DNA from: Roseburia hominis A2-183
GTDB taxonomy: Bacteria > Bacillota > Clostridia > Lachnospirales > Lachnospiraceae
Assembly (NCBI RefSeq): GCF_000225345.1
Contig: NC_015977.1
Location: 940,001-1,004,000 of the forward strand
Direction: 5' to 3'
DNA length: 64,000 bases
Positions 44,578 through 54,162 of this stretch are shown piece after piece; position 1 is the first letter of the stretch; each line of letters starts with the position of its first letter. Below the pieces are notes generated by a model. It was not told where the DNA came from, did not search any database, and was given only the letters and a program-made list of their open reading frames with translations. Position numbers and translations under genes: made by a program.

Positions 44578-44615
44578 ATGCATGTTGTCTGCCCGATATG
44601 GTGGACAACATGCAT
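44578..44615 (+). other. mRNA hairpin between binding-protein and ATPase genes
   Basis: ATGCATGTTGTC pairs perfectly with GACAACATGCAT around 14 bases. No T-run follows. Such hairpins after binding-protein genes typically stabilise the upstream message so that more binding protein than ATPase is made. Confidence 0.65.
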
Positions 44616-44652
44616 GATAAAAGATGATCATTTCGGTAGAATGGAGTTATTT

Positions 44653-46152
44653 ATGAGTTTATTAGAGATGAACGGAATATGCAAATCCTTTAATGGCATA
44701 CAGGTGCTGAAAGAAGTTTCTCTGCGGGTGGAAGCGGGAGAGGTTCATGCACTTTTGGGAGAGAATGGAGCTGGAAAATCTACGCTTATGAATATTCTCA
44801 CAGGTGTACATGACAAAGACGCCGGAACAGTTGTGTTTGACGGAAAAGAAATGAAAAATATATCCGTAAAATCTTCGGAAAACGCAGGGATTGCGTTTGT
44901 ACATCAGGAGTTGAACCTGTTTAATGATTTAAAGGTTTATGAAAATATTTTTCTTTGCAGAGAATATACCAATAAATTCGGGAAAGTCGATACAAAGAGA
45001 ATGATAAAAGAGTCGAGGGAACTTTTCGAGGAACTGGGTGTGGAAATTGATCCGGAAATAGAGGTGTCCGGGCTTACGACAAGCCAGAAGCAGCTTCTGG
45101 AGATATCGAAGGCATTGTTTTTTAAGGCAAAGTTGCTGATTCTTGATGAGCCGACGACAGCTTTGAACAACAGTGAGATCGAACATCTTTTCCATATTAT
45201 AGAGCGACTGAAGGAAAGCGGGACAGCGTTTATCTTTATATCTCATAAAATGCCGGAAATTTTCAGAATTTCAGACAGCTATACGATTTTCCGTAACGGG
45301 GAATTTATTGATTCCGGAAAAATCAGCGAGGCGGATACAGATACCATCATACAGAAGATGGTGGGAGAAAATTATTCTTCCGGCGAGATTTATGAACCGA
45401 GACAAAAAGGCGAAGCTGTTTTAAAACTTGAGAATCTGAGCGGAGAAGGATTTTGTGACGTCAGTTTTGAAGTTAAAAAGGGAGAGATTATCGGGCTGAC
45501 GGGACTGCAGGGAGCGGGCAGCAGTGAACTTCTTCAGTGCATGTTCGGTGCAACACCTGCATATGGCGGAAATATGTATGTAAATGGAAATTGTGTGCCT
45601 CATCATTCGATTCAGGCGGCAATGAAGAACAAGGTTGCAATGCTTCCGGCAAACAGGAAAGAAAATTCGGTTGTTCCTGATATGTCGATTTTGGAGAATA
45701 TGTACCTGGCGGAACATGTTCTTTCCAAAAAGAAACCTTGTATTTCTAAAAAACAGGAAGAGAAAAAATATCAGAATTTTAAAGATATATTAAATATAAA
45801 AGCAGCCGATAGTGCGGATTTTATTACGTCGCTAAGCGGTGGCAACCAGCAGAAGGTATTTCTGGCAAGATGGCTTGACACAGATGCGGATATCCTGCTT
45901 CTGGATAATCCTACACAGGGAATTGACATCGGAGCAAAAGCGGAAATCTACCGGTTGATTCTGAAGCTTGCTTCCGAAGGAAAAACCATACTGCTTAACA
46001 CACTTGAGATACCGGAAATAAAAAAAGTTGCAGACCGCTGTATCGTATTTTATAACGGGAAAATTGCAGGAAGTCTTGCGCATAGCCAGATAGATGAAAC
46101 AACAGTGATGAGTTATGCAACAAATGCTGTACAGTTAGAGGAGGTTTTATAA
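44653..46152 (+). CDS. Sugar ABC transporter ATP-binding protein (RbsA-like)
   Basis: 499 residues from ATG 44653 (MSLLEMNGICKSF, TGGAG six bases ahead; longer frames run into the hairpin). Two ABC domains: the first complete, GENGAGKST, TSQKQLLEISKAL, LLILDEPT; the second with a degenerate Walker A (GLQGAGSSELLQ), signature LSGGNQQKVFLARWL and LLLDNPTQGIDIG, as in RbsA/MglA. Overlaps the permease start by one base. Confidence 0.93.
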   Translation: MSLLEMNGICKSFNGIQVLKEVSLRVEAGEVHALLGENGAGKSTLMNILTGVHDKDAGTVVFDGKEMKNISVKSSENAGIAFVHQELNLFNDLKVYENIFLCREYTNKFGKVDTKRMIKESRELFEELGVEIDPEIEVSGLTTSQKQLLEISKALFFKAKLLILDEPTTALNNSEIEHLFHIIERLKESGTAFIFISHKMPEIFRISDSYTIFRNGEFIDSGKISEADTDTIIQKMVGENYSSGEIYEPRQKGEAVLKLENLSGEGFCDVSFEVKKGEIIGLTGLQGAGSSELLQCMFGATPAYGGNMYVNGNCVPHHSIQAAMKNKVAMLPANRKENSVVPDMSILENMYLAEHVLSKKKPCISKKQEEKKYQNFKDILNIKAADSADFITSLSGGNQQKVFLARWLDTDADILLLDNPTQGIDIGAKAEIYRLILKLASEGKTILLNTLEIPEIKKVADRCIVFYNGKIAGSLAHSQIDETTVMSYATNAVQLEEVL

Positions 46153-47159
46153 TGAAGGAGAAATCAAAACGAACGAAATTCCTGAGTGAATACAGCTACA
46201 TTGCTGTTTATGTTATCATTTTAATCGTATATGTGATTACCAATCACGGTTTGACGATGAGTGGATTTATGAATATATTCCGGCATTCTGCAGTCATTGG
46301 AATCATTGGATTCGGCATGGGACTGATCTGTTTGACCGGAGATATCGACCTTTCTGTAGGTTCCATGCTTGCGCTTGTAAGCGGTTTTTCGGTAGTGATA
46401 TTTAACATGACAGATAACATCCTATTGACGTTCCTTTTTGCGGTAGGGTTTGGCGCAGTGTGCGGTCTGATCAACGGTATGCTGGTCGGATATGGAAAAA
46501 TTCCGGCATTTATTGCAACACTTGCGACAATGCTTATTTACCGCTCATTTGCACAGTATTATTGCCAGCATATCGATAAGAACCTTATCGGCGGCGGAAG
46601 TTCTGTTTACCGCATGGCGAATGCGAATACGCTGTATCAGGCAATGTATAATATGGGAAACGGAAAAGTGCTTACGGTTCCAATCGTGGGAATCCTCCTC
46701 ATTGCAGTGACAATTATTTTTGTGTATCTGACAACGGAAACAAAATACGGAAAACAGATCTATGCGGTTGGAAGCAATGCGAAGGCAGCGCGCATGACAG
46801 GAATTGACGTTGATAAGGTAAAGGTTTCTGTTTTTGTAATTGCAGGAGCGCTTGTCGGACTGGCATCGTTTGTATGGATTGCGATGAATGCGTCGGCAGA
46901 CCCGGCAACAACCGGAAGCAGCTATGAGATGTATGCGATTGCGGCAGTGGTTCTCGGCGGAATCAGCATGTCAGGCGGCAGAGGAAAAATGCTTGGTATT
47001 CTCTTTGGTGCGATGTCCTACACAGTCATTGATAAAATTATAGTGGCGTTAAAGATGGATTCTCTCATCAATGACGCAATCAAAGGCATTATCCTTATTG
47101 TGGTAATTATGATTCAGATTGTAAGTCCGAGAATTAAGGAAAAAATTCAGAAAAGATAA
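46152..47159 (+). CDS. Sugar ABC transporter permease (RbsC-like)
   Basis: 335 residues, 8-10 membrane helices. Family marks: FGMGLICLTGDIDLSVGSML, GLINGMLVGYGKIPAFIATL, and AVVLGGISMSGGRGKMLG. Last gene of the sugar operon; two terminators follow. Confidence 0.92.
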   Translation: MKEKSKRTKFLSEYSYIAVYVIILIVYVITNHGLTMSGFMNIFRHSAVIGIIGFGMGLICLTGDIDLSVGSMLALVSGFSVVIFNMTDNILLTFLFAVGFGAVCGLINGMLVGYGKIPAFIATLATMLIYRSFAQYYCQHIDKNLIGGGSSVYRMANANTLYQAMYNMGNGKVLTVPIVGILLIAVTIIFVYLTTETKYGKQIYAVGSNAKAARMTGIDVDKVKVSVFVIAGALVGLASFVWIAMNASADPATTGSSYEMYAIAAVVLGGISMSGGRGKMLGILFGAMSYTVIDKIIVALKMDSLINDAIKGIILIVVIMIQIVSPRIKEKIQKR

Positions 47160-47165
47160 AAAGGG

Positions 47166-47238
47166 CTTCCAGAAGGATGGAAGTTTTTCAAAAGCAGACA
47201 TGGTGTTCCGATAAGCAATCGGTATCATGTCTGTTTTT
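47166..47238 (+). terminator. Two consecutive terminators after the sugar operon
   Basis: First: CTTCC/GGAAG followed by TTTTT (47166-47188). Second: CAGACATG/CATGTCTG with inner CCGAT/ATCGG followed by TTTTT (47195-47238), the stronger of the two. Confidence 0.75.
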
Positions 47239-47619
47239 GCGTGTATATACAATATAAAATATAAAATTACTATTTGGTTGTAAGATCGGAAAAAGTGCGT
47301 GGGATTGCCAAATACGAATTGTGAAACGGAAAGTTCTGTGGCAAAATGATTTTGTGATATTATATGATGCAGGCGATTTCCACAAATATGATGGACTGAC
47401 AGGTCTGTTTGTGAAATTAGTGAATGCGGATAACGAATTATTAAAGGATGCCTACATGAAAAAATGGTATCGATTATCTGTGGGAGGGCGGTGAAAAATT
47501 CATCGGTCTTGAGAAAAATAATAAAGATCGAAGCGCTGTTTTCGGATTTTAAGAAGGATGGATACAGCATCCGGCAGACATTGACATTTTAGAAGAGAGA
47601 CGGGAAAAAGGAGGCAATC
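47239..47619 (+). other. Gene-poor debris region
   Basis: Nothing here makes a complete gene. A stretch around 47340-47494 reads DFVILYDAGDFHKYDGLTGL then LFVKLVNADNELLKDAYMKK before a stop; it looks coding but has no start and I do not recognise the family. No tRNA or repeat is visible. Most likely the remains of a deleted gene. Confidence 0.4.
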
Positions 47620-47787
47620 ATGTTTCAACCAATCAGAAGAAAGACAAAAGAAATCAGCACAGAGGCGGCAAAATATTATCCGGATGAGGCGATGATCGAG
47701 GAGGAGATGGAGCGCGTGGGAAAAGCGGTGAGCGTATACGAGATTACGATCGAGCATCTCAGCGGAAAGGAAATACAGGAGAGATAA
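47620..47787 (+). CDS. Small protein, possibly a shortened PPOX-type gene
   Basis: 55 residues with the excellent site AAAGGAGGCAATC. The start MFQPIRRKTKEI resembles the opening of pyridoxamine-phosphate-oxidase-like (5-nitroimidazole reductase type) proteins, and the end YEITIEHLSGKEIQE resembles their C-terminus, as if the middle had been deleted. That is a recollection of pattern, not a search. It could equally be a genuine small protein. It precedes the NUDIX gene by 41 bases. Confidence 0.4.
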   Translation: MFQPIRRKTKEISTEAAKYYPDEAMIEEEMERVGKAVSVYEITIEHLSGKEIQER

Positions 47788-47828
47788 CACGGATGCACGA
47801 CGCACGGCGTCTGCGGAATGGAGGAAGC

Positions 47829-48443
47829 ATGGATCAGTGGATGGAGCTTGCGATGCGCGTGCAGAGCATTGCGCAGGCGGGACTTACCTACGGTGGAACC
47901 GAATATGACAAGGAGCGCTACGAGGAGCTGCGGAACATAGCGGCAGAGATGCTGTGTGTGGGGACGGAAGTGCCGGTGGATACGGTAAAACGGTTTTTCT
48001 GCAATGAAACAGGATACCAGACGCCCAAGATTGACACCCGGGCGGCTGTCTTTGTCGATGGAAAAATACTGATGGTGCATGAAAAAAACGGGACATGGTC
48101 GCTGCCGGGCGGCTGGTGCGACGTGGATCAGTCGGTGGCGTCCAACACGGTAAAAGAGACCCATGAGGAAGCAGGTCTTCTCGTGAAGCCGGAGAAAGTG
48201 ATCGCGGTTCACGACTGGAGAAAGCATAACCGCTACAATCTGCCCTACGGCGTGATAAAAATATTTGTGCAGTGCAGCGTCACCGGCGGAAGCTTCCAGG
48301 AAAACATTGAGACGACGGAGACCGCGTATTTTGCAAAGGACGCCCTTCCGTCTCCGCTTGCGGAAGAAAAAGTGACGGCGGAACAGATCGGGATGTGCTT
48401 TGCGGCATATGAGAGCAGCGGCTGGAAGACCGTGCTGGATTAG
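47829..48443 (+). CDS. NUDIX hydrolase with N-terminal helical domain
   Basis: 204 residues from ATG 47829 (site GGAGG). A helical N-terminal domain (about 1-60, MDQWMELAMRVQSIAQAGL) precedes a NUDIX domain; this is the layout of the ADP-ribose/nucleoside-diphosphate-X hydrolases with a Nudix_N_2 domain. The NUDIX box GGWCDVDQSVASNTVKETHE followed by EAGL has Gln and Lys where the consensus has Glu and Arg, a known variation. Substrate unknown. A giant inverted repeat begins 18 bases after the stop. Confidence 0.88.
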   Translation: MDQWMELAMRVQSIAQAGLTYGGTEYDKERYEELRNIAAEMLCVGTEVPVDTVKRFFCNETGYQTPKIDTRAAVFVDGKILMVHEKNGTWSLPGGWCDVDQSVASNTVKETHEEAGLLVKPEKVIAVHDWRKHNRYNLPYGVIKIFVQCSVTGGSFQENIETTETAYFAKDALPSPLAEEKVTAEQIGMCFAAYESSGWKTVLD

Positions 48444-48461
48444 TCACATTGAAATACAGCT

Positions 48462-48671
48462 GGAATTGTTGCAATAAGTACAGACCTCATTTGGGTAATA
48501 AGTAATATTATCAGAAGACCAGAGAACAAAAAAGTTCCAGAATAAACAGACGGCGGCAAATTCTTTGAAGCAAAATTCACCGCCGCATGGTTATCTGGAA
48601 CTTTTAAGTATCTATTTCTGATAATATTACTTATTCACCCAAACAAGATCTATGCTTATCGCGGCAATTCC
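48462..48671. repeat. Inverted repeat element (210 bp), same family as 25060
   Basis: Starts GGAATTGTTGCAATAAGTAC and ends with its inverted counterpart (48651-48671). Inner paired blocks include AATAAGTAATATTATCAGAA, AAAGTTCCAGA and GGCGG/CCGCC at the apex. The first ~45 bases match the start of the 592-bp element in content and order (GGAATTGTTGCAAT, ACAGA, TTTG, GTAATAT). Also placed just after a rightward gene. No coding capacity. Confidence 0.85.
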
Positions 48672-48724
48672 TCTGTATCATATGTCACTTTACCACTTTA
48701 TTACTAAAAATTACAAAAACATAC

Positions 48725-48758
48725 TTTACAGTGTGGATAAGTAGGAGTAAAGTATATT
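48725..48758 (+). promoter_or_regulatory. Leader/promoter of the cysT pseudogene
   Basis: TTTACA (48725-48730), then 17 bases to TAAAGT and, five bases further, TATATT. CTTTAC and GTAAAG form an inverted repeat. The downstream leader shares AAGTAGGAG, TATATTTC, ATATAAAA, TAGGAAAA and ATAGGA with the leader at 36213-36300 in the same order. Confidence 0.5.
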
Positions 48759-48804
48759 TCATATAAAATAGATAGGAAAAGTAAGAAAATAGGAGGAGTG
48801 TCGC

Positions 48805-49650
48805 ATGAGAGGGAAAAAACAGAAAACAGAACGTGTGATTCCGGGAGTCGGACTGTCCTTTGGAATCACCATAACGATGCTGGGACTGATTGTCGTGATT
48901 CCGCTCTGTTCACTGATTATCTTCTCGGCGCAGATGTCTTTTCCTGAGTTTGTGGCGACGATCACGAACCGGCGTGTGGTATCCAGCTATCTGGTTAGTT
49001 TTTAGACCGCATTTTTCGCGGCGCTGGTGGACGCCGTCATGGGCGTGATTTTGGCCTGGGAGCTGGTGCGGTACGAATTTTCGGGGAAGCGGATCATGAA
49101 CGGAATCATAGAACTTCCGTTTGCGCTTCCGACCGCGGTGGCGGGCATTGCGCTGACGCATCTGACAACAACCAACGGATTGGTGGGCGCCTTTTTTTAC
49201 AATAAGTTTGGAATTGAGATCGCCTACACAAAACTGGGAATTACTGTGGCGCTGATTTTCATCGGGATTCCGTTTGTGGTGCGGTCGGTACAGCCGGTGC
49301 TTGAGAAGATCGATCTCCAGTATGAGGAGGCGGCACACATGCTCGGAGCCAATACGAGACAGACCGTGTTCCGGGTGATTTTACCCGAGATTGCCCCGGT
49401 GCTTCTGGCGGGATTTACGATGTCCTTTGCGAGAGGGCTCGGCGAATACGGAAGCGTGGTGTTCATTGCGGGCAACACGCCGTATGAGACGGAGATCGCG
49501 CCGTTAATGATTATGTCGAAGCTGCAGGAATTTGATTACGCGGGGGCAACGTCCATCGCACTGGTGATGCTGTTTACTGCATTTGTGATTCTGTTTTTCA
49601 ACGCAGCCATCCAGAGCCGCGTAGCGAAAATCACAAGCGGAATCGCATAG
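48805..49650 (+). pseudogene. cysT: Sulfate ABC transporter permease CysT with in-frame amber stop
   Basis: From ATG 48805 (AGGAGG ahead) the frame gives PGVGLSFGITITMLGLIVVI and ITNRRVVSSYLVSF, then TAG at 49003, then continues in the same frame TAFFAALVDAVMGVILAW, PTAVAGIALTHLT, EEAAHMLGANTRQTVFRVI (coupling loop), GEYGSVVFIAGN to the normal end, about 281 codons in all. Only one codon is wrong. CysT imports sulfate with CysW, CysA and a binding protein; cysW and cysA are absent here and the sequence runs straight into a truncated hemB. Confidence 0.88.
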
Positions 49651-49665
49651 CACGCGAAGAGGTAG

Positions 49666-50376
<711 letters not shown>

Positions 50377-50415
50377 TGGAAGAGAATGGCAGCAGTGCCG
50401 GAAATGAGGAGAAAT

Positions 50416-51687
50416 ATGCAGTATACAGAATCAGAACGATTATTTGAGGCATCAAAAAAATGTATTCCGGGCGGCGTCAACAGTCCGGTGCGCGCCTATC
50501 AGGCGGTTCACCGGACGCCGGTCTTTGTGGAGCGGGCGAGCGGTTCCCACATCTATGATGTGGACGGCAACGCGTATATTGACTATGTGTGTTCTTGGGG
50601 ACCGTGCATTCTGGGACATGCCTATCTGCGCGTAATAAAAGCCGTGCAGGCGGCGTGCGAGAACGGGCTGACATACGGGGCGCCGACAGGAAAGGAACTA
50701 AAGCTTGCAGAGCTGATCCGTTCCTGTATCCCGTCGATGGAAGTGTCCAGACTGGTAAGTTCCGGAACGGAGGCGACGATGAGCGCCATCCGTGTGGCGA
50801 GAGGATTTACGGGACGGGATAAGGTCGTGAAGTTCAGAGGATGCTATCACGGACATTCGGACGGACTTCTGGTAAAAGCCGGATCGGGAGCGCTCACACA
50901 GTCTGTACCGGACAGCAAGGGCGTGCCGGCGGATTATACGAAAAATACGCTGGTGGCGGAGTACAACCAGCCGGATTCGGTGCAGAAGCTCTTTGAGACG
51001 CAGGGAAAAGAGATCGCTGCGATCATCGTGGAGCCGGTGGCTGCCAATATGGGAGTCGTTTTGCCGGAGCCGGGATTTCTGGAATTTCTGCGAAAAATCA
51101 CAGAAGATTACGGGGCACTGCTGATTTTTGATGAGGTAATCACCGGTTTTCGTCTTGGAATCGGCGGGGCGCAGGGATATTTTCATGTGACGCCGGATCT
51201 GACGACGCTCGGCAAGATCATCGGCGGCGGGATGCCGGTCGGCGCATACGGCGGCAGAAAAGAGATCATGGATATGGTTGCGCCGGTCGGACCGGTATAC
51301 CAGGCGGGAACGCTTTCCGGCAACCCGATCGCAACGACGGCAGGCATAGAGACGCTTACCATCTTAAAAGAGACGCCGGAAATCTACACACAGATCGAAG
51401 CAAGTGCGAGGACGCTTGCGGAGGGCATGCGAGGACATTTTGGCGAAAGCGTCTGCGTGAATCAGATCGGATCGCTGATGAGCATTTTCTTTACTGCCCA
51501 GAAAGTAAAGGATTATGAGACTGCAACGTCCTCCGATATTTCCAGATATGCGGATTACTTTAATTATATGCTGGATCATCAGATATATCTGGCACCGTCG
51601 CAGTTCGAGGCAATGTTTGTCTCTGCGGCACATACGGCGGAGGATATCGCACAGACCTGTGAAGTCCTACGGGGATACGGAAGGTAA
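50416..51687 (+). CDS. hemL: Glutamate-1-semialdehyde 2,1-aminomutase
   Basis: 423 residues from ATG 50416 (MQYTESERLFEASKKCIPGG; site GAGGAGAAAT). PLP enzyme forming 5-aminolevulinate for tetrapyrroles. Visible: NSPVRAYQAV, RLVSSGTEATMSAIRVARG, LLIFDEVITGFR (Asp) and TLGKIIGGGMP (PLP Lys). Looks intact although hemB immediately upstream is truncated, so tetrapyrrole synthesis from it would need another hemB. Terminator follows. Confidence 0.93.
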   Translation: MQYTESERLFEASKKCIPGGVNSPVRAYQAVHRTPVFVERASGSHIYDVDGNAYIDYVCSWGPCILGHAYLRVIKAVQAACENGLTYGAPTGKELKLAELIRSCIPSMEVSRLVSSGTEATMSAIRVARGFTGRDKVVKFRGCYHGHSDGLLVKAGSGALTQSVPDSKGVPADYTKNTLVAEYNQPDSVQKLFETQGKEIAAIIVEPVAANMGVVLPEPGFLEFLRKITEDYGALLIFDEVITGFRLGIGGAQGYFHVTPDLTTLGKIIGGGMPVGAYGGRKEIMDMVAPVGPVYQAGTLSGNPIATTAGIETLTILKETPEIYTQIEASARTLAEGMRGHFGESVCVNQIGSLMSIFFTAQKVKDYETATSSDISRYADYFNYMLDHQIYLAPSQFEAMFVSAAHTAEDIAQTCEVLRGYGR

Positions 51688-51757
51688 TTTAAGGAATCGT
51701 ATGCGGTGAAGAGAAAACTGGATTTTTTCGGAGAAACTGCAGGAAAGATGCATAAAG

Positions 51758-51805
51758 AGAGGATGTTACACCGTCGGGGCGGCTGTGCAACGTCCTCTTT
51801 TTGTA
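51758..51805 (+). terminator. Terminator after hemL
   Basis: AGAGGATGTT.CAC pairs with GTG.AACGTCCTCT, followed by TTTT. Confidence 0.8.
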
Positions 51806-51843
51806 TATAATGAAGTACAATATCTCCCGCAGGTATTTTGCAG

Positions 51844-51872
51844 TTGACAAATAAAAAAAATGATACTAGTAT
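51844..51872 (+). promoter_or_regulatory. Promoter of the nifS operon
   Basis: TTGACA (51844-51849), 17-base spacer, TAGTAT (51867-51872); TATAAA at 51870 is an alternative -10. The site GGAAATGGTACGAG precedes nifS. Confidence 0.65.
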
Positions 51873-51875
51873 AAA

Positions 51876-51899
51876 TCATATCATATGGGTATGATATGA
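51876..51899. promoter_or_regulatory. Palindromic operator, likely Rrf2/IscR-type site
   Basis: TCATATCATA-TGGG-TATGATATGA, a perfect 10-base inverted repeat with a 4-base centre directly after the -10 box, ideally placed to block transcription. Two Rrf2 regulators are encoded at the end of the same operon, so autorepression is the simplest reading. A related TATCATATGATA occurs at 55049. Confidence 0.6.
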
Positions 51900-51925
51900 A
51901 ATAAAAAAGGAAATGGTACGAGAAT

Positions 51926-53110
51926 ATGGAAAAGAAACTTATTTACATGGATAACGCAGCTACCACACCGGTCAAACCGGAAGTGCTTGATGCAATGCTT
52001 CCGTACTTTACAGAGAAGTTCGGTAATCCATCCAGCATATACAGCATTTCTTCTGAGAATAAGAAAGCAATCACGGATGCCAGAGAGGTCATTGCGAAGA
52101 CCATCAACACCACGCCGGAGAATATCTATTTTACCGCAGGTGGTTCCGAGTCTGACAACTGGGCATTAAAGGCAACGGCAGATGCCTATGCGTCCAAAGG
52201 AAAGCACATCATCACGACGAAGATCGAGCATCATGCGATTCTTCACACCTGTGAGTATCTGGAGACGAAAGGCTTCGAGATCACTTACCTGGATGTGGAT
52301 GAGAACGGTCTGGTAAAGCTGGACGAGCTTACCGCAGCCATCCGTCCGGACACCATCTTAATCTCCGTGATGTTCGCGAACAACGAGATCGGAACCATCG
52401 AGCCGATTGCTGAGATCGGTAAGATCGCACATGAGCATGGCGTACTGTTCCACACAGATGCAGTACAGGCATACACACAGGTGCCGATCGATGTCGAGGC
52501 AATGAATATCGATATGATGAGCACCAGCGGTCACAAGATCAACGGACCGAAGGGAATCGGTTTCTTATATATCAGAAAAGGTGTGAAGATCAAATCCTTT
52601 ATCCACGGCGGAGCACAGGAGCGCCACAGAAGAGCAGGTACCGAGAACGTAACCGGTATCATCGGTCTTGCAAAGGCAGCAGAGATCGCTACGGCCAACA
52701 TGAAGGAGCGCACTGCGGAGGAGATCAAAGTCAGAGATCATTTGATCGAGCGCATCGAGAAGGAGATTCCGTATGCAAAGTTAAACGGAGACCGTGTGAA
52801 GCGTCTGCCGAACAACGTGAACTTCAGCTTCCAGTTCGTAGAGGGAGAGTCCATGCTGATTCTTCTGGATTCCAAGGGAATCTGCGCATCAAGCGGTTCT
52901 GCATGTACATCCGGTTCCCTGGATCCGTCCCATGTACTTCTGGCAATCGGACTGCCGCATGAGATTGCACACGGTTCTCTGCGTCTGACCATCAGCGACC
53001 AGATCACGATGGAGGATGCGGACTACGTCGTTGACAACTTAAAAGAGATTGTGAACCACTTAAGAGAGATGTCTCCGCTGTACGAGGATTTCATCAAGAA
53101 AAACAAATAA
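51926..53110 (+). CDS. nifS: Cysteine desulfurase (NifS/IscS type)
   Basis: 394 residues. PLP enzyme that takes sulfur from cysteine for iron-sulfur clusters. Visible: YMDNAATTPVKPEV, the PLP Lys in TSGHKINGPKG, and the catalytic Cys in SSGSACTSGSLDPSHVL, with the long mobile loop of the NifS/IscS group. First gene of nifS-nifU-DUF3877-rrf2-rrf2. Confidence 0.95.
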   Translation: MEKKLIYMDNAATTPVKPEVLDAMLPYFTEKFGNPSSIYSISSENKKAITDAREVIAKTINTTPENIYFTAGGSESDNWALKATADAYASKGKHIITTKIEHHAILHTCEYLETKGFEITYLDVDENGLVKLDELTAAIRPDTILISVMFANNEIGTIEPIAEIGKIAHEHGVLFHTDAVQAYTQVPIDVEAMNIDMMSTSGHKINGPKGIGFLYIRKGVKIKSFIHGGAQERHRRAGTENVTGIIGLAKAAEIATANMKERTAEEIKVRDHLIERIEKEIPYAKLNGDRVKRLPNNVNFSFQFVEGESMLILLDSKGICASSGSACTSGSLDPSHVLLAIGLPHEIAHGSLRLTISDQITMEDADYVVDNLKEIVNHLREMSPLYEDFIKKNK

Positions 53111-53136
53111 TATAAAAAAGAAAGCAGGTATATGTT

Positions 53137-53574
53137 ATGTATAGTGAAAAGGTTATGGATCATTTTCAGCACCCGAGAAATGTAGGAGAGATTGAGGACG
53201 CAAGCGGTGTCGGCACCGTCGGAAATGCAAAGTGCGGCGATATCATGCGTATGTATCTCGATATTGATGAGAACCAGGTTATCCGTGACTGCAAGTTCAA
53301 GACATTCGGCTGCGGCGCTGCTGTGGCAACCAGCAGTATGGCAACGGAGCTTGTAAAGGGCAAGACCATTTACGAGGCGCTGCAGATCACGAACAAGGCA
53401 GTTATGGAGGCGCTTGACGGACTTCCTCCTGTAAAGGTACACTGTTCTCTTCTCGCAGAGGAGGCAATTCATGCGGCACTCTGGGATTACGCAGAGAAGC
53501 ATAACATCAAGATCGAAGGTCTTGAGAAGCCGAAGAACGATATCAGCGAAGGTCTGGAAGAGGAAGATTACTAA
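53137..53574 (+). CDS. nifU: Iron-sulfur scaffold protein NifU/IscU type
   Basis: 145 residues. The three scaffold Cys are in VGNAKCGDIM, TFGCGAAVATSS and KVHCSLLAEEAI, with an Asp after the first as in IscU. Builds clusters from the sulfur given by NifS next door (27-base gap). The acidic C-terminal tail is an addition of no clear meaning. Confidence 0.95.
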   Translation: MYSEKVMDHFQHPRNVGEIEDASGVGTVGNAKCGDIMRMYLDIDENQVIRDCKFKTFGCGAAVATSSMATELVKGKTIYEALQITNKAVMEALDGLPPVKVHCSLLAEEAIHAALWDYAEKHNIKIEGLEKPKNDISEGLEEEDY

Positions 53575-53576
53575 GA

Positions 53577-54161
53577 ATGAATCGGCAGGATGAAGCGGAC
53601 TATACGGCATTAAAAGAATATTTATGCGACATGATCTTAGAGGAACAGCTAAAGCTCGGCTATGAGCGTGAGACGATCCGGTTTTATTCACCATCGTCGT
53701 CAATCGGACATGTGTTAAAGCTGTCTGACCGCTCCAAGCCGGCGGTTCTTGCGGCGCTGGAGGGATTTGGCGCATATGCGGCGGATACCCTCGGTGAAGT
53801 GGCAGTATCTGGGGCGAGCGGCGGGAGAATCTGTTTTCTCATTCCTGCAGCGGGTGCGGAGTATGTGCATGCGCACGGCGTGGCGCATCCGTTCTTAAAG
53901 GATCTGATTGACTGCTTCGGCAGACATGATGTGACGAGAGAGCAGGTGTGGGAGCTGTTCCGGCACTATTCTAAGAGTGCTCGTATCATTGAGATCAAAA
54001 GCGATGAATTTGATGACGTGTGCTACTTTGAGGATGGCAATCCGGATTCTTATCTGTACTGCGTCAAGTTCGACGAGGGACATGCGTTTTATCACCGCTT
54101 CTTAAAAGAGGATTTTGAAGAGCTGTTCGGTGAAGCCAGCAGGATGAAAGGGGCCCGATAG
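53577..54161 (+). CDS. DUF3877-like protein of unknown function
   Basis: 194 residues, two bases after nifU. No catalytic motif recognised; the N-terminal helix (LKEYLCDMILEEQLKLGYER) and the DSYLYCVKFDEGHAFYHRFL segment resemble DUF3877 proteins of Lachnospiraceae as I recall them. Its place between the scaffold and the Rrf2 regulators suggests an accessory part in cluster assembly (inference). Confidence 0.55.
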   Translation: MNRQDEADYTALKEYLCDMILEEQLKLGYERETIRFYSPSSSIGHVLKLSDRSKPAVLAALEGFGAYAADTLGEVAVSGASGGRICFLIPAAGAEYVHAHGVAHPFLKDLIDCFGRHDVTREQVWELFRHYSKSARIIEIKSDEFDDVCYFEDGNPDSYLYCVKFDEGHAFYHRFLKEDFEELFGEASRMKGAR

Positions 54162-54162
54162 C

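Noticed and set aside
49003..49005. Amber codon in cysT as pyrrolysine or programmed readthrough
   Set aside because: No pyrrolysine genes or readthrough context seen; neighbouring hemB is also broken, so decay is simpler.
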